Source: Gluconacetobacter takamatsuzukensis (GTDB lineage: Bacteria; Pseudomonadota; Alphaproteobacteria; Acetobacterales; Acetobacteraceae). Taken from it: DNA of 64,000 bases. Shown piece after piece: positions 1-11,000 of this stretch. A program made the position numbers and the translations under genes. Under the pieces are notes generated by a model. That model worked only from the letters and a program-made list of their open reading frames with translations. It made no database searches and was not told the DNA's origin. Numbering within the stretch: position 1 is the stretch's first letter; each line of letters begins with the position of its first letter. Where the stretch lies: contig NZ_JABEQK010000006.1 in the NCBI RefSeq assembly GCF_014174275.1, forward strand, positions 124,001-188,000. Direction: 5' to 3'.

Positions 1-2
1 GG

Positions 3-1442
3 CACGACGAAGCCGTCGAACAGTTCCGGACCGCCCTGCTGCACAAGCCCACCTGCACCGAGACGGCACGCAACCTGGTGCAGCTTCTGGTCGAACTTGA
101 TCGTATCGAAGACGCAATCGCCTGCTACCGATCGGTGCTGGAACACGACCCGGGCCTCTACGCCATCCATGCCGGAACCGGAACCCTGCTGCGAAAAGCC
201 GGGCGCCATGCCGAGGCCCAGTACCATCTGGAAGAGGCCTGCGCGTTGCGGCCGGACGAAGCACCGGTCCACGCCGTCCTGTCCCTGATCCTTCAGGAAC
301 GCGGCCAGATCGACGCGGCGGCCGATCACCTGCGCCAGGCCATCGCCCTGGCCCCCGAGGAGCCGAATTATTATCTGGGCCTGACGCGCCTGGCGAAACT
401 GGCACCCGACGATCCCGTGCTGGCGGCCATGCGGACGCTCGCCACGCGGGAAGAATCATTCGACGACACCGGGAAAACCAGCCTTCATTTCGCACTGGGC
501 AAGGCGCTGGCCGATATCGGGGACCATCGTTCGTCCTTCGACCATCTGCTGAAAGCAAACGCGCTCAGGCGCCGCGCCATCCCCTATGACGAAAGACGGG
601 TCGCCAGGGCCGTACAAACCCTCCGTGCCTCCTTCACGGCGGACGCCATGGCGGTAACGGCCGGAACCGGCGATCCCTCGCCCCGCCCCGTCTTCATCGT
701 CGGCATGCCCCGATCGGGGTCGACACTGGTCGAGCAGATCCTGGCAAGCCATCCGGACGCCTACGGCGCCGGCGAAGTCAGCACGCTGTTCGATACGCTT
801 CAGGACGCCGCAAAAAGATTTCCGAACTGGGAAGTCGGCACCCCACTGACCTGCCTGACCGAAGGAGAACGACGCGCCATCGCCGAAGACTATCTGCACC
901 GACTGGACAGGCTCGCGACCGACTGGACAGGCGCCCGTCCGCCGGCGCGCATTTCCAACAAGATGCTGGATAATTTCTTCCATATCGGAACCATCCGGCA
1001 ATTATGGCCCAATGCGCGAATCATCCACACATTTCGCGATCCGATCGATACCTGCCTGTCCTGCTTCTCGATCCCGTTCGACAATCTCGATTTCACCTTC
1101 GACCTGGGCGAACTCGGCCGCTACCATCGCCAGTATCGGGAACAGATGGACCATTGGCGGCAGGTCCTGCCGCCAGGCGATATCCTCGACGTCCGCTACG
1201 AGGACATTGTCGAGGATTTCGAGGCCGGCGCACGGCGCATCATCGCCTATTGCGGCCTGCCATGGAACGATGCCTGCCTGCGCTTTCACGAAACCGAAAG
1301 GCTGGTCAAGACATCCAGCGTCGCCCAGGTCCGCAAGCCGATCTATCGCACCGCCATGGGGCGCTGGCGCCCCGACGACGAGACATTACGGCCCCTGCTC
1401 GAAGGACTTGGCCAGGACATCCCGGAACCCCTTCACGACTGA
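3..1442 (+). CDS. TPR-sulfotransferase, 5' end outside window
   Basis: The frame is open from the first bases of the window, so the N-terminus lies upstream. The visible 479 residues start with degenerate tetratricopeptide repeats (to about nt 570) and end in a sulfotransferase domain. The P-loop-like 5'-phosphosulfate-binding motif VGMPRSGSTLVEQILASHP is at about nt 700-755. The later segment RIIHTFRDPIDTCLSC (about nt 1018-1065) fits the 3'-phosphate-binding region. The family (TPR plus Sulfotransfer, tyrosylprotein-sulfotransferase-like) transfers sulfate from PAPS to protein or carbohydrate acceptors; the acceptor here is unknown. Its stop overlaps the 3' end of the convergent Nudix gene by 10 bp. 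Confidence 0.85.
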   Translation, partial: HDEAVEQFRTALLHKPTCTETARNLVQLLVELDRIEDAIACYRSVLEHDPGLYAIHAGTGTLLRKAGRHAEAQYHLEEACALRPDEAPVHAVLSLILQERGQIDAAADHLRQAIALAPEEPNYYLGLTRLAKLAPDDPVLAAMRTLATREESFDDTGKTSLHFALGKALADIGDHRSSFDHLLKANALRRRAIPYDERRVARAVQTLRASFTADAMAVTAGTGDPSPRPVFIVGMPRSGSTLVEQILASHPDAYGAGEVSTLFDTLQDAAKRFPNWEVGTPLTCLTEGERRAIAEDYLHRLDRLATDWTGARPPARISNKMLDNFFHIGTIRQLWPNARIIHTFRDPIDTCLSCFSIPFDNLDFTFDLGELGRYHRQYREQMDHWRQVLPPGDILDVRYEDIVEDFEAGARRIIAYCGLPWNDACLRFHETERLVKTSSVAQVRKPIYRTAMGRWRPDDETLRPLLEGLGQDIPEPLHD

Positions 1443-2158
1443 ACAGCCTCCGGACGCGCCGCCGGGCCCGATAGAGATGCCCGATAGAGGTGATAGGACA
1501 GCAGCGTCTTGGCATCCGTGCGGCCGATGCACGGAATATCGTCCAGGGCAATCACATGCACATGGATCGATTCATGCTCGTCCCTGTTGCCCGTCCGCCG
1601 CCCTTCCAGCGCCGCCATCGCCCCGGGATCGATGTCCAGGTCCACGGCATAAAGGGTGATCGCCTCGTCGCAGCCGCCGGGCGACAGCCAGACCGTCGTC
1701 AGTTCCACCAGCTGCGCGGCCGACACGGTCAGGTCGGCGCCGACTTCCTCGGCCAGTTCGCGCAGGGCGGTGCTGACCAACTGGCCGCCATCCAGCATCC
1801 CCGCCGGCAGCGCCAGCAGGTCCGGACAGGCCACCGGCAGGCGCGGCTCACGGGTCAGGATGGTCCGCGCGGCATGGCCGGGGCAATGCAGCACCACCAG
1901 CACCGAAACCGAGTCCCCACGCAGCAGCGCCGCCCCCGGCACCTGGCGCCCCTCATGCCACGCATCGGCCTCGATCAGGATGAAGCCCACCCGCGCCCCG
2001 AAAAAGACCACGTCCCTTACCGCTACGCGGCGCAGGTCGAAGCGCCCGGCCGCCTGCTCCAGCCAGCGTCGGAAATGCGGCGCCGCCCGCACCTCGGCCC
2101 GCCGCTCCACCGGCACGCCGGCCGAAAAGACGATGGGCACCTGATCGACCGGCACCAT
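1433..2158 (-). CDS. Nudix hydrolase (ADP-sugar pyrophosphatase type)
   Basis: This is a 241-residue protein. The ATG at 2158 is chosen over upstream in-frame starts because GGAGGAG sits 7-8 bases before it and the upstream residues look non-coding. The Nudix helix reads LPAGMLDGGQ...ALRELAEEVGADL. It carries the REXXEEXG metal-binding core but is one residue shorter than the canonical spacing and has Q where the first E usually lies. Family members hydrolyse nucleoside diphosphates linked to another moiety, often ADP-ribose or ADP-glucose. The substrate cannot be read from the sequence. The gene stands alone on the minus strand, convergent with the sulfotransferase. Confidence 0.8.
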   Translation of the reverse strand: MVPVDQVPIVFSAGVPVERRAEVRAAPHFRRWLEQAAGRFDLRRVAVRDVVFFGARVGFILIEADAWHEGRQVPGAALLRGDSVSVLVVLHCPGHAARTILTREPRLPVACPDLLALPAGMLDGGQLVSTALRELAEEVGADLTVSAAQLVELTTVWLSPGGCDEAITLYAVDLDIDPGAMAALEGRRTGNRDEHESIHVHVIALDDIPCIGRTDAKTLLSYHLYRASLSGPAARPEAVQS

Positions 2159-2314
2159 GCGGCTGCCTCCTCCGAAACGGGTCGCGACCTTGCATGCGCC
2201 TGCCTGCGGGAATCCGATCCGTCCGACCGTCTTCCCCGACATCGCCCACAGGATTGTCCCCATTTCTGTGGATAAATCCAGGGGGCCGCCCCCAGGGGCA
2301 GCCCCAGGCCGGCC

Positions 2315-2650
2315 CTATTCGCACTCCGCGCGCTGCTCGACCTCGCGCCACAGATGGACATAACGCTGCGTATCGAACCGGGGCTTGATGAACATGCGCC
2401 GGACCGCGCCGATGCCGGTGGCGGTAAAATAGGCACGCGGCGGCCCCTCGCCGGTCACGACCCGCAGCAGCCCCCGCGCGACCAGATCGCGGATCGAGGC
2501 CGGAATGCGCGGCTGGCCGGCCTGCGGCCCGCTTTTCCACGTCGGCAGGATGATTCCATCCGACAATGAGGGATTGTTGCCGGAATATGTCCCGAAGGAC
2601 CACCGGATGAACCGTTCCTCGGAACGGGTCAGGCCTGTATCGACCATCAT
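2315..2650 (-). CDS. Small hypothetical protein
   Basis: This is a 111-residue soluble protein, starting MMVDTGLTRSEERF. I do not recognise the family. It has no signal peptide or membrane segment. The sequence is mixed charged and aromatic with a central G-I-I-L-P-T-W-K stretch, and the region IPASIRDLVARGLLRVVTGEGPPRAYFT looks like a small winged-helix-like fold (inference only). Two adjacent ATGs (2650, 2647) are possible starts. The ribosome site is weak (GCGAGACG). The divergent neighbour is an MFS transporter, and a GC-rich hairpin lies about 40 bases upstream of the start. Confidence 0.55.
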   Translation of the reverse strand: MMVDTGLTRSEERFIRWSFGTYSGNNPSLSDGIILPTWKSGPQAGQPRIPASIRDLVARGLLRVVTGEGPPRAYFTATGIGAVRRMFIKPRFDTQRYVHLWREVEQRAECE

Positions 2651-2688
2651 GAACGTCTCGCGTTTCTTGTTTTTCTTATGCGCTTGCA

Positions 2689-2711
2689 CCGGCCCCCTTT
2701 CCGGGGGCCGG
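2689..2711. repeat. GC-rich perfect hairpin between divergent genes
   Basis: The arms CCGGCCCCC (2689-2697) and GGGGGCCGG (2703-2711) form a perfect 9-bp stem with a TTTCC loop. Neither side has a T-run, so a classic intrinsic terminator is not supported. The site is between two divergent starts, where a leader hairpin or a protein site is possible. Confidence 0.5.
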
Positions 2712-2849
2712 ACCCCAGTTTCGAGGTCTATATGACCCAAACGCAAGACATTCTTTGCCGAATCGTGCGCGGGCCCGCCCCTTGACAAAGCATGTGGAAC
2801 GCGGGCCGTGTCTGCCGGACCGATCCCCCCACCGAACCAAGCCCCCATC

Positions 2850-4154
2850 ATGCCCGTATCCCCTGCCCCGTCCCCCACCCCCCGCCTGACATGGAAGGAC
2901 CTGCGCACGCTGGCACTTGCCGCGCTGGGCGGGGCGCTGGAATTCTACGATTTCGTCATCTTCGCCTATTTCGCGAAGATCATCGCCCAGCATTTCTTCC
3001 CCGCCAGCCAGCCCGACTGGCTGCGCCAGACCGAGACGTTCGGCCTGTTCGGCGCCGGCTACCTGGCCCGGCCGCTGGGCGGGGTGATCATGGCGCATTT
3101 CGGTGACCTGCACGGGCGCAAGAAGATGTTCGCCTTCAGCGTGCTGCTGATGGCCGCCCCCACCCTGCTGATGGGCCTGCTGCCCGGTTTCGGCACGCTG
3201 GGGGTCGGCGCGCCGCTGGCGCTGCTGCTGCTGCGTATGGCCCAGGGGGCCGCCATCGGCGGCGAGGCACCAGGCGGCTGGGTCTTCGTCGCCGAACATG
3301 CCAGCGCCCGGCATACCGGCCTGGCCTGCGGCCTGCTCACCGGCGGCCTCACGGCCGGCATGCTGATCGGCTCACTGGTCGCGCTGGGGCTGAACGCGGC
3401 CCTGTCGCCCGCCGCCATCGCCGCATGGGGCTGGCGGCTGCCGTTCATCCTCGGCGGCGTGTTCGGGCTCATCGCCATGCGCCTGCGCCGCTGGCTGCAC
3501 GAGACCCCGGTCTTCGCCGAAATGCAGGCCAGCGACACGCTGGCGCGGCAGGCCCCGCTGCTGGCCGTGCTGCGCGCCAGCCGCCGCGCCATCATCCTGT
3601 CGGTGATCGGAACCTGGACCCTCACCGCCGCGATCGTCGTCCTGCTGCTGATGATGCCGGCGCTGCTGCAAAGCCTGCACGGATTTTCCGCCGCCAGCAC
3701 CATGCGGGCCAGCCTGGTCGCCACGCTCAGCATCACCATCGCCGCCGTGGCCATCGGGGCTGCGACCGACCGCTGGGGCCTGCGCGGCGTCATCCCGCCG
3801 GTGATCGCCCTGCTGGTCGCCGGCGCCTGGGGCCTGTATGCGGTGGCCCCGGCCCATCCCGCCTGGTTCATGGCCCTGGCGGCCCTGGCCGGCATCGGGG
3901 CCGGCTATGTCAGCCTGGTGCCGATCGCGATGGTGCGGGCCTTCCCCCCGGCGATCCGCTTCTCCGGCCTGTCCTTCTCGTACAACCTGTCCTACGCGGT
4001 CTTCGGCGGCCTGACCCCGGCCTGCGTCTCGGCCCTGGTCGGGCACGATCCCCGGGCGCCGGCCCTGTATGTCATCGGCACGGCCTTGGCCGGCGGTGCC
4101 GCCCTGTGGGCCATGCCCGACGTCACGCCCCGCCCCCCATCGCGACGGATATGA
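2850..4154 (+). CDS. MFS transporter, metabolite:H+ symporter (MHS/ProP-like)
   Basis: This 434-residue integral membrane protein shows about 12 hydrophobic segments. The early [11 protein letters not shown] motif and the loop 2-3 signature [23 protein letters not shown]-like segment (about residues 80-105) are hallmarks of the MHS branch (ProP, KgtP, ShiA). Those proteins import small organic acids or zwitterions with protons. The substrate is not identifiable here. The ATG at 2850 is preferred; an in-frame GTG at 2808 would add 14 residues without helpful features. The next gene, adenine deaminase, starts 34 bp downstream, so co-transcription is likely, though a purine substrate is only a guess. 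Confidence 0.8.
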   Translation: MPVSPAPSPTPRLTWKDLRTLALAALGGALEFYDFVIFAYFAKIIAQHFFPASQPDWLRQTETFGLFGAGYLARPLGGVIMAHFGDLHGRKKMFAFSVLLMAAPTLLMGLLPGFGTLGVGAPLALLLLRMAQGAAIGGEAPGGWVFVAEHASARHTGLACGLLTGGLTAGMLIGSLVALGLNAALSPAAIAAWGWRLPFILGGVFGLIAMRLRRWLHETPVFAEMQASDTLARQAPLLAVLRASRRAIILSVIGTWTLTAAIVVLLLMMPALLQSLHGFSAASTMRASLVATLSITIAAVAIGAATDRWGLRGVIPPVIALLVAGAWGLYAVAPAHPAWFMALAALAGIGAGYVSLVPIAMVRAFPPAIRFSGLSFSYNLSYAVFGGLTPACVSALVGHDPRAPALYVIGTALAGGAALWAMPDVTPRPPSRRI

Positions 4155-4188
4155 TGGACGACACCGCCGGTCCGTGTTTAAGAACGAC

Positions 4189-5898
4189 ATGGCAAGCATC
4201 TCTCCCGACCTGATCGCCCGCCGCATTCGCCAGGGCAGCGGCCAGGAAGCGCCGGATCTGGTCGTCCGCGACGTCCGGCTGTTCGATCTGGTGACCGGCG
4301 CGCTGATCGACACCGATATCGCGATCTGCGGCGACACCATTGTCGGCACGCTGGACCGCTACGACGGCCCCAATGTGCTCGACGGGCGCGGCCGCATCGT
4401 CGTCCCCGGCTTCATCGACACCCACCTGCATGTCGAATCCTCGCTGGTCACGCCGTTCGAATTCGAACGCTGCGTCCTGCCGCACGGGGTCACGACCGCC
4501 ATCTGCGACCCGCATGAAATGGCAAACGTGCTGGGCGTCCCGGCCCTGCGCTATTTCCTCGACGCCGCAACCCGCATGGTGATGGACCTGCGGGTGAACC
4601 TGTCCAGCTGCGTGCCCTCCTCGACGGTCGAAACCTCGGGCGCCGTCCTGATGGCGGACGACCTGACGCCGCTGATGAACCACCCCAAGGTCATCGGCCT
4701 GGCGGAATTCATGAACATGCCCGGCGTGCTGTCCGGCGCGCCCGACTGCATGGACAAGCTGGCCGCCTTCGCCGACCGGCATATCGACGGCCACGCCCCG
4801 CTGATGCACGGCAAGCCCCTGAACGGCTACCTGTCCGGCGGCATCTCGACCGACCACGAGGCCACCCGCGCCGACGAGGCGCTGGAGAAGATCCGCAAGG
4901 GCATGACGGTCCTGATCCGCGAAGGATCGGTCTGCAAGGACCTGGCGGCGCTGGCCCCCCTGCTGACGGTGGAAACCTCGCCGTTCCTCGCCTTCTGCAC
5001 CGACGACCGCAACCCGCTGGAAATCGCTCATGAAGGCCATATCGATTTCCTGATCCGCAGCGCCATCGCACGCGGCGTCCCGCCGCTGGCCGCCTACCGC
5101 GCCGCCAGCCTGACGGCGGCACGCGCCTTCGGGCTGACCGATCGCGGCATGCTGGCCCCCGGCAAGCGCGCCGACATCGTCTTCCTGGACGATCTGGAAC
5201 GCTGCACGGTCTCCGACGTCCTGGCCGCCGGCCGCCCCATCGGGCCGGCACTGGACGCACGCCGGCCCATCCCGGCCCCCGGCCGCAACAGCGTCATCCT
5301 GGACCGCCCGCTAACGGCGGACGATTTCGCGGTGCCTGGCCCGGGCGCCGGCCGCCCGGTCATGGGCATCATCCCCGGCCAGATCATCACCGAATTCCTG
5401 ACCGAAACCCTGCCCGAGGCCGAAGGCCACAGCCTTCCCGACATCACCCGCGACATTGCCAAGGTCGCGGTCGTGGCGCGGCATGGGTTGAACGGCAATA
5501 TCGGCCGGGGCTTCGTGCGCGGCTTTGGGCTGCGCAGCGGGGCCCTGGCCTCCTCCGTCGGGCACGACGCGCACAATATCTGCGTCGTCGGCGTCGCGGA
5601 TGCGGACATGGCGGCAGCGGTCAACCGGCTGGCCGAAATCGGCGGCGGCTTCGTGATCGTCGAGAACGGCACCGTGCGCGCCGAACTGAAACTGCCGATC
5701 GCCGGCCTGATGAGCGACGCCCCCTTCGAGACCGTACGCGCGGACCTCGAAACCCTGCGCGCCGCGACACGGAAAATGGGCGTGACGCTGGAGGAGCCGT
5801 TCCTGCAACTGGCCTTCCTGCCCCTGCCGGTGGTCCCGCACCTCAAGATCACCGATCACGGATTGGTCGATGTCAGCCGCATGGAAGTCATCGGCTGA
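4189..5898 (+). CDS. ade: Adenine deaminase
   Basis: This 569-residue protein converts adenine to hypoxanthine and ammonia (EC 3.5.4.2) in the cytoplasm, as purine salvage. The amidohydrolase metal site DTHLHVESS lies near residue 80, followed by CDPHEMANV and EFMNMPGVL. The C-terminal domain typical of Ade ([11 protein letters not shown]...[14 protein letters not shown]) is complete. Length matches the family. The ATG at 4189 begins MASISPDL just before the conserved start. It probably shares a transcript with the upstream MHS transporter. Confidence 0.93.
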   Translation: MASISPDLIARRIRQGSGQEAPDLVVRDVRLFDLVTGALIDTDIAICGDTIVGTLDRYDGPNVLDGRGRIVVPGFIDTHLHVESSLVTPFEFERCVLPHGVTTAICDPHEMANVLGVPALRYFLDAATRMVMDLRVNLSSCVPSSTVETSGAVLMADDLTPLMNHPKVIGLAEFMNMPGVLSGAPDCMDKLAAFADRHIDGHAPLMHGKPLNGYLSGGISTDHEATRADEALEKIRKGMTVLIREGSVCKDLAALAPLLTVETSPFLAFCTDDRNPLEIAHEGHIDFLIRSAIARGVPPLAAYRAASLTAARAFGLTDRGMLAPGKRADIVFLDDLERCTVSDVLAAGRPIGPALDARRPIPAPGRNSVILDRPLTADDFAVPGPGAGRPVMGIIPGQIITEFLTETLPEAEGHSLPDITRDIAKVAVVARHGLNGNIGRGFVRGFGLRSGALASSVGHDAHNICVVGVADADMAAAVNRLAEIGGGFVIVENGTVRAELKLPIAGLMSDAPFETVRADLETLRAATRKMGVTLEEPFLQLAFLPLPVVPHLKITDHGLVDVSRMEVIG

Positions 5899-6179
5899 CC
5901 GCCCCGGGCCGCAGCCTCGCGCGAAGTTGAATCCCCTCCCGACCGCGACGGGGCCACGCCCATGATCCCGCTTCGGCGGCGCCCCGCCGCCCCTGCGGCA
6001 CCCGGCAATCCCCGGCCAACCGCCACGCCCCGCGCCGGCAGGCAGACCGCCTGACCCGCGCGATGCCGGAACGCTGGCCGGCGACCCGCCGGCGCGAAGC
6101 GCGCACAGGGCTTGCCAGCACCGGCATTTTTCCAACAGCCTCCGACGACCCCATCCCGAACGCTCGATCGGACGCCCCC

Positions 6180-7391
6180 ATGCCCGTAGCTCCGGCGGAA
6201 GCCGGCACGTTCATCACCCGCGCCAGCCCCGCCTATCGCCGCGCCGGCCTGGCCCTGTTCCTGGCGGGTTTCGCCACCTTCTCGCTGCTCTACTGCGTGC
6301 AGCCGCTGCTGCCGGTCTTCTCCAGCCGGTTCGGCATCGGCGCGGCCAGCAGCTCGCTGTCCCTGTCGCTTTCCACCAGCGCCCTCGCCGTCGCCATCCT
6401 GCTCGCCGCCGCCCTGTCCGAGCGCATCGGCCGGCGCGACATCATGGCCCTGTCCATGATCCTGTCGGCAGTGCTGAACATCGTGGCCGCCTGGGCCCCG
6501 GTCTGGCCGGCCCTGCTGGCGGCCCGCATGGCCGAGGGCTTCGTGCTGGGCGGCGTGCCCGCCGTGGCCATGACCTACCTGGCCGAGGAAATCCACCCGC
6601 GCGAACTGGGCCTGGCCATGGGCCTGTATGTCGCCGGCACCGCCTTCGGCGGCATGATCGGCCGGGTGGGCACGGGCATCCTGACCGACGCCCTGTCCTG
6701 GCGCGCCGCCATGACCATCATCGGCGCCGCCGGACTGGCCGCCGCACTGGGCTTCCTGGCCCTGCTGCCGCCCTCGCGCAATTTCGTCCGCCGGCCGGGG
6801 CTGAGCGCCCGCCACCATCTCGATTCCTGGGCCCGTCACCTGCGCGACCCGGCGCTGCCGGCCCTCTACGCCATCGGCTTCACCGTGATGGGCACCTTCG
6901 TCACCATCTTCAATTATGCCGGCTACCGGCTGATGGCCCCGCCCTACGATCTGGACCAGACCCGGCTGGGCCTGATCTTTTCGGTCTACGTGTTCGGCAT
7001 CGTGTCCTCGTCGGTCGCGGGCGCGCTGTCCGACCGCATGGGGCGCGGGCGGGTGCTGACGGCCGGCATCCTGATCATGGCAACGGGGATCGCGCTGACC
7101 CTTCCCCGCGCCCTGCCCTGCATCTTCCTCGGCATCGTCTTCCTCACCATCGGCTTCTTCACCGCCCACGCCGTCGCCAGCGGCTGGGTAGGCCGCCTGG
7201 CGCGCATCGACCGCGGGCATGCGACATCGCTCTACCTGCTGGCCTATTACCTGGGTTCCAGCATCGCCGGCTCGGTCGGCGGCTGGTGGTGGGCAGGGCT
7301 GGGATGGAACGGGGTCGCCACCTTCACGCTCCTGCTGCTGGCCTGCGCACTGGCCGCCGCCGCCCGGCTGCGCCGGGTAGCCCGAACCTGA
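6180..7391 (+). CDS. MFS transporter, YnfM-like exporter
   Basis: This 403-residue, 12-TM major facilitator resembles the YnfM/arabinose-efflux branch. After TM1 (ALFLAGFATFSLLYCVQPLLP) comes the A-motif-like loop LSERIGRRDIM, followed by ARMAEGFVLGGVPAVAMTYLAEE. Such proteins are proton-coupled exporters of small molecules, often with unknown substrate. The start at 6180 is the last ATG before TM1; upstream codons to 6063 are open but unlike coding sequence. The 281 bp between adenine deaminase and this start hold no gene I can support. It runs 13 bp before the DUF1697 gene. Confidence 0.78.
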   Translation: MPVAPAEAGTFITRASPAYRRAGLALFLAGFATFSLLYCVQPLLPVFSSRFGIGAASSSLSLSLSTSALAVAILLAAALSERIGRRDIMALSMILSAVLNIVAAWAPVWPALLAARMAEGFVLGGVPAVAMTYLAEEIHPRELGLAMGLYVAGTAFGGMIGRVGTGILTDALSWRAAMTIIGAAGLAAALGFLALLPPSRNFVRRPGLSARHHLDSWARHLRDPALPALYAIGFTVMGTFVTIFNYAGYRLMAPPYDLDQTRLGLIFSVYVFGIVSSSVAGALSDRMGRGRVLTAGILIMATGIALTLPRALPCIFLGIVFLTIGFFTAHAVASGWVGRLARIDRGHATSLYLLAYYLGSSIAGSVGGWWWAGLGWNGVATFTLLLLACALAAAARLRRVART

Positions 7392-7404
7392 CGGGGGAAC
7401 GCGA

Positions 7405-7920
7405 ATGACAGCCTATGTCGCCCTGCTGCGGGCGGTGAATGTCGGCGGCACCGGCAAACTGCCCATGACGATCCTGGCCGAACTCTGCAATGCGGCCGGA
7501 CTGTCGCGTGTACAAACCTATATCGCCAGCGGCAACGTCGTCGCCCACAGCGACGCCTCCGAAGACCATGTCCGGACGGCGCTGGAACACCAGATTCACG
7601 CCTATTGCGGCAAACGCATCGGCGTCATCGTCCGGACCGCGTCCGAAATCGCGGATGTCGTGGCGCGCAACCCGTTCCGCGACATGCCGGGCAACCGCGT
7701 CATGGCGCTGTTCGTCGACACCCCCCTGCCGGCCGATCCGATGGAAGGCGTGACAGGCGCGAAAGACGAACAGATCCGCGTGGGAAAACGCGAATTGTTC
7801 GTCTTCTACCCCAACGGCATGGGCACGACCCGCCTGCGCATCCCCAGCGAAAAGACCGGGACCGCCCGCAACATGAACACGGTCGCCAGACTGGCCGAGA
7901 TAGCCGCCGCCCTCGGATAA
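7405..7920 (+). CDS. DUF1697 family protein
   Basis: This 171-residue cytoplasmic protein matches the DUF1697 pattern: the N-terminal YVALLRAVNVGGTGKLPM, a central YIASGNVV, and a C-terminal RNMNTVARLAEI. The function of the family is unknown. The start has a clear ribosome site (GGGGGA, 7-8 bases upstream) and is 13 bp after the MFS exporter stop, so the two are probably one operon. Nothing in the sequence gives an activity. Confidence 0.85.
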   Translation: MTAYVALLRAVNVGGTGKLPMTILAELCNAAGLSRVQTYIASGNVVAHSDASEDHVRTALEHQIHAYCGKRIGVIVRTASEIADVVARNPFRDMPGNRVMALFVDTPLPADPMEGVTGAKDEQIRVGKRELFVFYPNGMGTTRLRIPSEKTGTARNMNTVARLAEIAAALG

Positions 7921-8043
7921 CAGACCCTATCCGGCACGATCCATTGCACAGGGTCACAGACCGGATCTAAGGTAACCAACCCTCCCGGTGCAAATTTCCC
8001 AGTCATGCACACGGAAGATGACGGACAGGGGCGCAAGGCACCG

Positions 8044-11000
8044 ATGGATTCATTGCACGATTGCCCAGTCACCCTGGATATCGGCCGCGTCCTCCATTTC
8101 TGGCATCAGGTCGAATTCTTCATCCCGTTCGACCTGCAACAGCAGGTGCTCGAAGCCAGGGACGCCGACTGGTCGGTGCGCAGCTGGCCCCTGCACGACC
8201 TGCCGGAGGGACCGGGCATGCTCTGGACCGTCCAGGTGCCCGAAGATCGCCGCCTGACCGGCTTCGATATCTATCTCGGCGTCTTCGACAAATCGGTTCT
8301 GACCGAAATCGTGCGCGACGCACTGTCTGGAATCGCGGAATACGACCAGGAAGAACGGACCGATCTCGAAGGCCTGACCTGCATGGCCCGGATCAAGGCC
8401 GGCCCGTCCGGCGAAGCGTCGCTGGGCGAGGTCTCGGTCTCCACCACCCCCTGGGCCCTGGGACGCGTGCAGGCAAACGGGCTGGCGGGGCTGGACTTCG
8501 CCGCCTTCCAGGACAGTATCGAAATCCTGAAGCAGGAGCTGCTGCAATTCCGCACCGGCGGAACGGTGCCACCCGAAAGCCCGGCGTCCGGCAAGCCAGC
8601 CCTGACTGGCGACGACCTCAAGGCCCTGCTGGTCCTCTTCCAGCGCTGGGCCGGCTACGTTCCCCAGACCCGCCAGGCCCGTCATCCCGTCCTGGTGATC
8701 CGCGCGAACACCGTCGAATCCCGCAGGCAGAACCCAACCACCCTCGTCCCCCGCGAACCGATACCGGCCGAGGAGGACGAACCCGAGGACGCCGCGGCGG
8801 AACCCGAGATCGATATCCTCAACAGCTTCTTCGCGACCGACATCGCCAGGGCCATCCGGTCGCTGAAACAGCAGGAAACCTGCACGGCGCTCCAGGCCTA
8901 TCTCTCCCCCGTGCCGAAGGAGCGCCGCCTCAATCTCTACAGCGCCGAAGGCCGCGCCCACATCCGCGCCACGCTGGCCCCCGGCCGCCTGCCCGCCGGC
9001 CATTGGCCGGACGAGCCCGCCCATTCCATGAGCCTGATGCAGCAATTCGCCATCAACAGCCTGCTGGACCGGCTGGATCTGGGCGGCATCTTCTCGGTCA
9101 ACGGCCCGCCGGGCACCGGCAAGACCACGCTGCTGCGCGACGTCTTTGCCGAACTCATCACCCGCCGCGCCCGGGTGCTGGCCGGCCTGTCCACACCCCA
9201 GGACGCCTTCACGGGGCGGCACCGGGTCGAATTCCGCGACCGAAGTTCTGCGTCCGTCAGCACGTTGCGCGACGACCTGGCGGGTTTCGAGATGGTCGTC
9301 GCCTCCTCCAACAACGCCGCCGTCGAAAACCTGTCCCGCGACCTGCCCAAGACGAAGGCGCTTGGAAAAAATGCCTGGCGCGACAGGCATGGCGGCGCCG
9401 GAATCGGGTATCTCCAGACCGTCGCCCACAATATCGCGGCCGAAGCGGGCAAGCGTGGCTACAGGGACCTCTCGGGCGAGGACGGCAGGGGCGACGACAT
9501 CCCATGGGGGCTGATCGCCGCCACACTGGGCAGAAAAGCCAATCGCAGCCGTTTCGCGACCGGGCTGGGCCAGGACGGCAGCTCGAAAGACCCCCGCCCG
9601 AAGGGCTTCGACCCGACCCGTCATCAATCCCTGTGGAACTGGCGAAAACGCACCGACCTTCCGACCTTCGCCGCCGCTCGCACGGCATTCATGACCGCCG
9701 ACCAGGCCGTGACCCGGCGCATCGACGCCATGCAGCGCTTCGCGGCGCTGGAGGTCAGGCTGCGCGGCCAGACGCTGGAAACATTCAGCATCCATCAGGA
9801 CGCCGCGCACCGGCAGGCGCAGGCTACGGTCGCGTCCGCCCAGGCCGAACTGGACCGCCTCACCCGGGCAATCACCCTCCACACCAGTCAACTGGCGATC
9901 CTGGACGAGCAGGAACGGACCATCGCCGCCGACCGCCCGGCCCGCTGGACCCGATGGCTGCACGCCGAACGCGAACGCCGCTGCAAGACCGAGCTGGAAC
10001 CCGTTCGCGACCAGAAAAAGAGCGAACTGGCCGCCCTGTACCAGGCCCAGGGCAGCCAGCCGACAGCCGAGGCCGCTCTGGTCTCCGCCCGCCTCGACCT
10101 CGCGGACCGGGCCACCGCGCTGGCCGACCGCCTGGCGGAATGGCAGGCCCTGCAAGCCGAATGGTCGGCGTTATCGGCAAGCTTCCCGCAGATCCGCTTC
10201 CCCGATTCCGATGCGGCCCTGGACGATCCACGCTGGCAGATCGACGGGCTATGGCGTGACGACACGCTGAATCGGCTGCGCTCCCAACTGTTCGCGGCCG
10301 CGCTGGGCCTGCACGAGGCCTGGCTGGCCGAGGTGCTGCAACAGAATGGCGGTTTCGGCGGCAATGTCGTCGCGGTCAGCAAATTGCTGTCGGGCACGCG
10401 CCTCAGCGACAGCAAGGACGCGCTGGCCATCTGGCAGAGCCTGTTCATGATCGTGCCGGTCGTCTCCAGCACGTTCGCCTCCATCGCGACGCAGTTCCGC
10501 GAACTGGGGCCCGAGAGCATCGGCTGGCTGTTCATCGACGAGGCCGGGCAGGCCGTGCCGCAGGCAGCGGTGGGGGCCCTGTGGCGCGCGAAACGGGCCG
10601 TGGTCGTGGGCGACCCGATGCAGATCGAACCGGTTTTCACCGTCCCGGTCGGGCTGATCGAAGCCCTGGCCGGCGCGGCCGGGCTGACGGGCGGCGCCAG
10701 GGTGGGCCCCCACCAGATCTCGGTCCAGACCCTGGCGGACGGCGCCAACGATCTTGGGGCATGGGTCCCGGACGGCGAGGAAACGCAATGGATCGGCAGC
10801 CCCCTGCGGGTACATCGCCGCTGCGTGGACCCGATGTTCACCATCGCCAATGCCATCGCCTACCAAGACAAGATGATCTTCTTCGACCCCGACAACCCGC
10901 AGAGCCGCCTGCCGCCGCCGGATACGCTCGATCTGGGACCCAGCGCCTGGGTCGGCCTCGGCGGCATCGCCTGCGACAGGCAGGTGGTGCCCGACCAGGT

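Noticed and set aside
8050-10155. Minus-strand long open frame opposite the helicase
   Set aside because: Shadow frame. The helicase strand carries ordered catalytic motifs and this one carries none.
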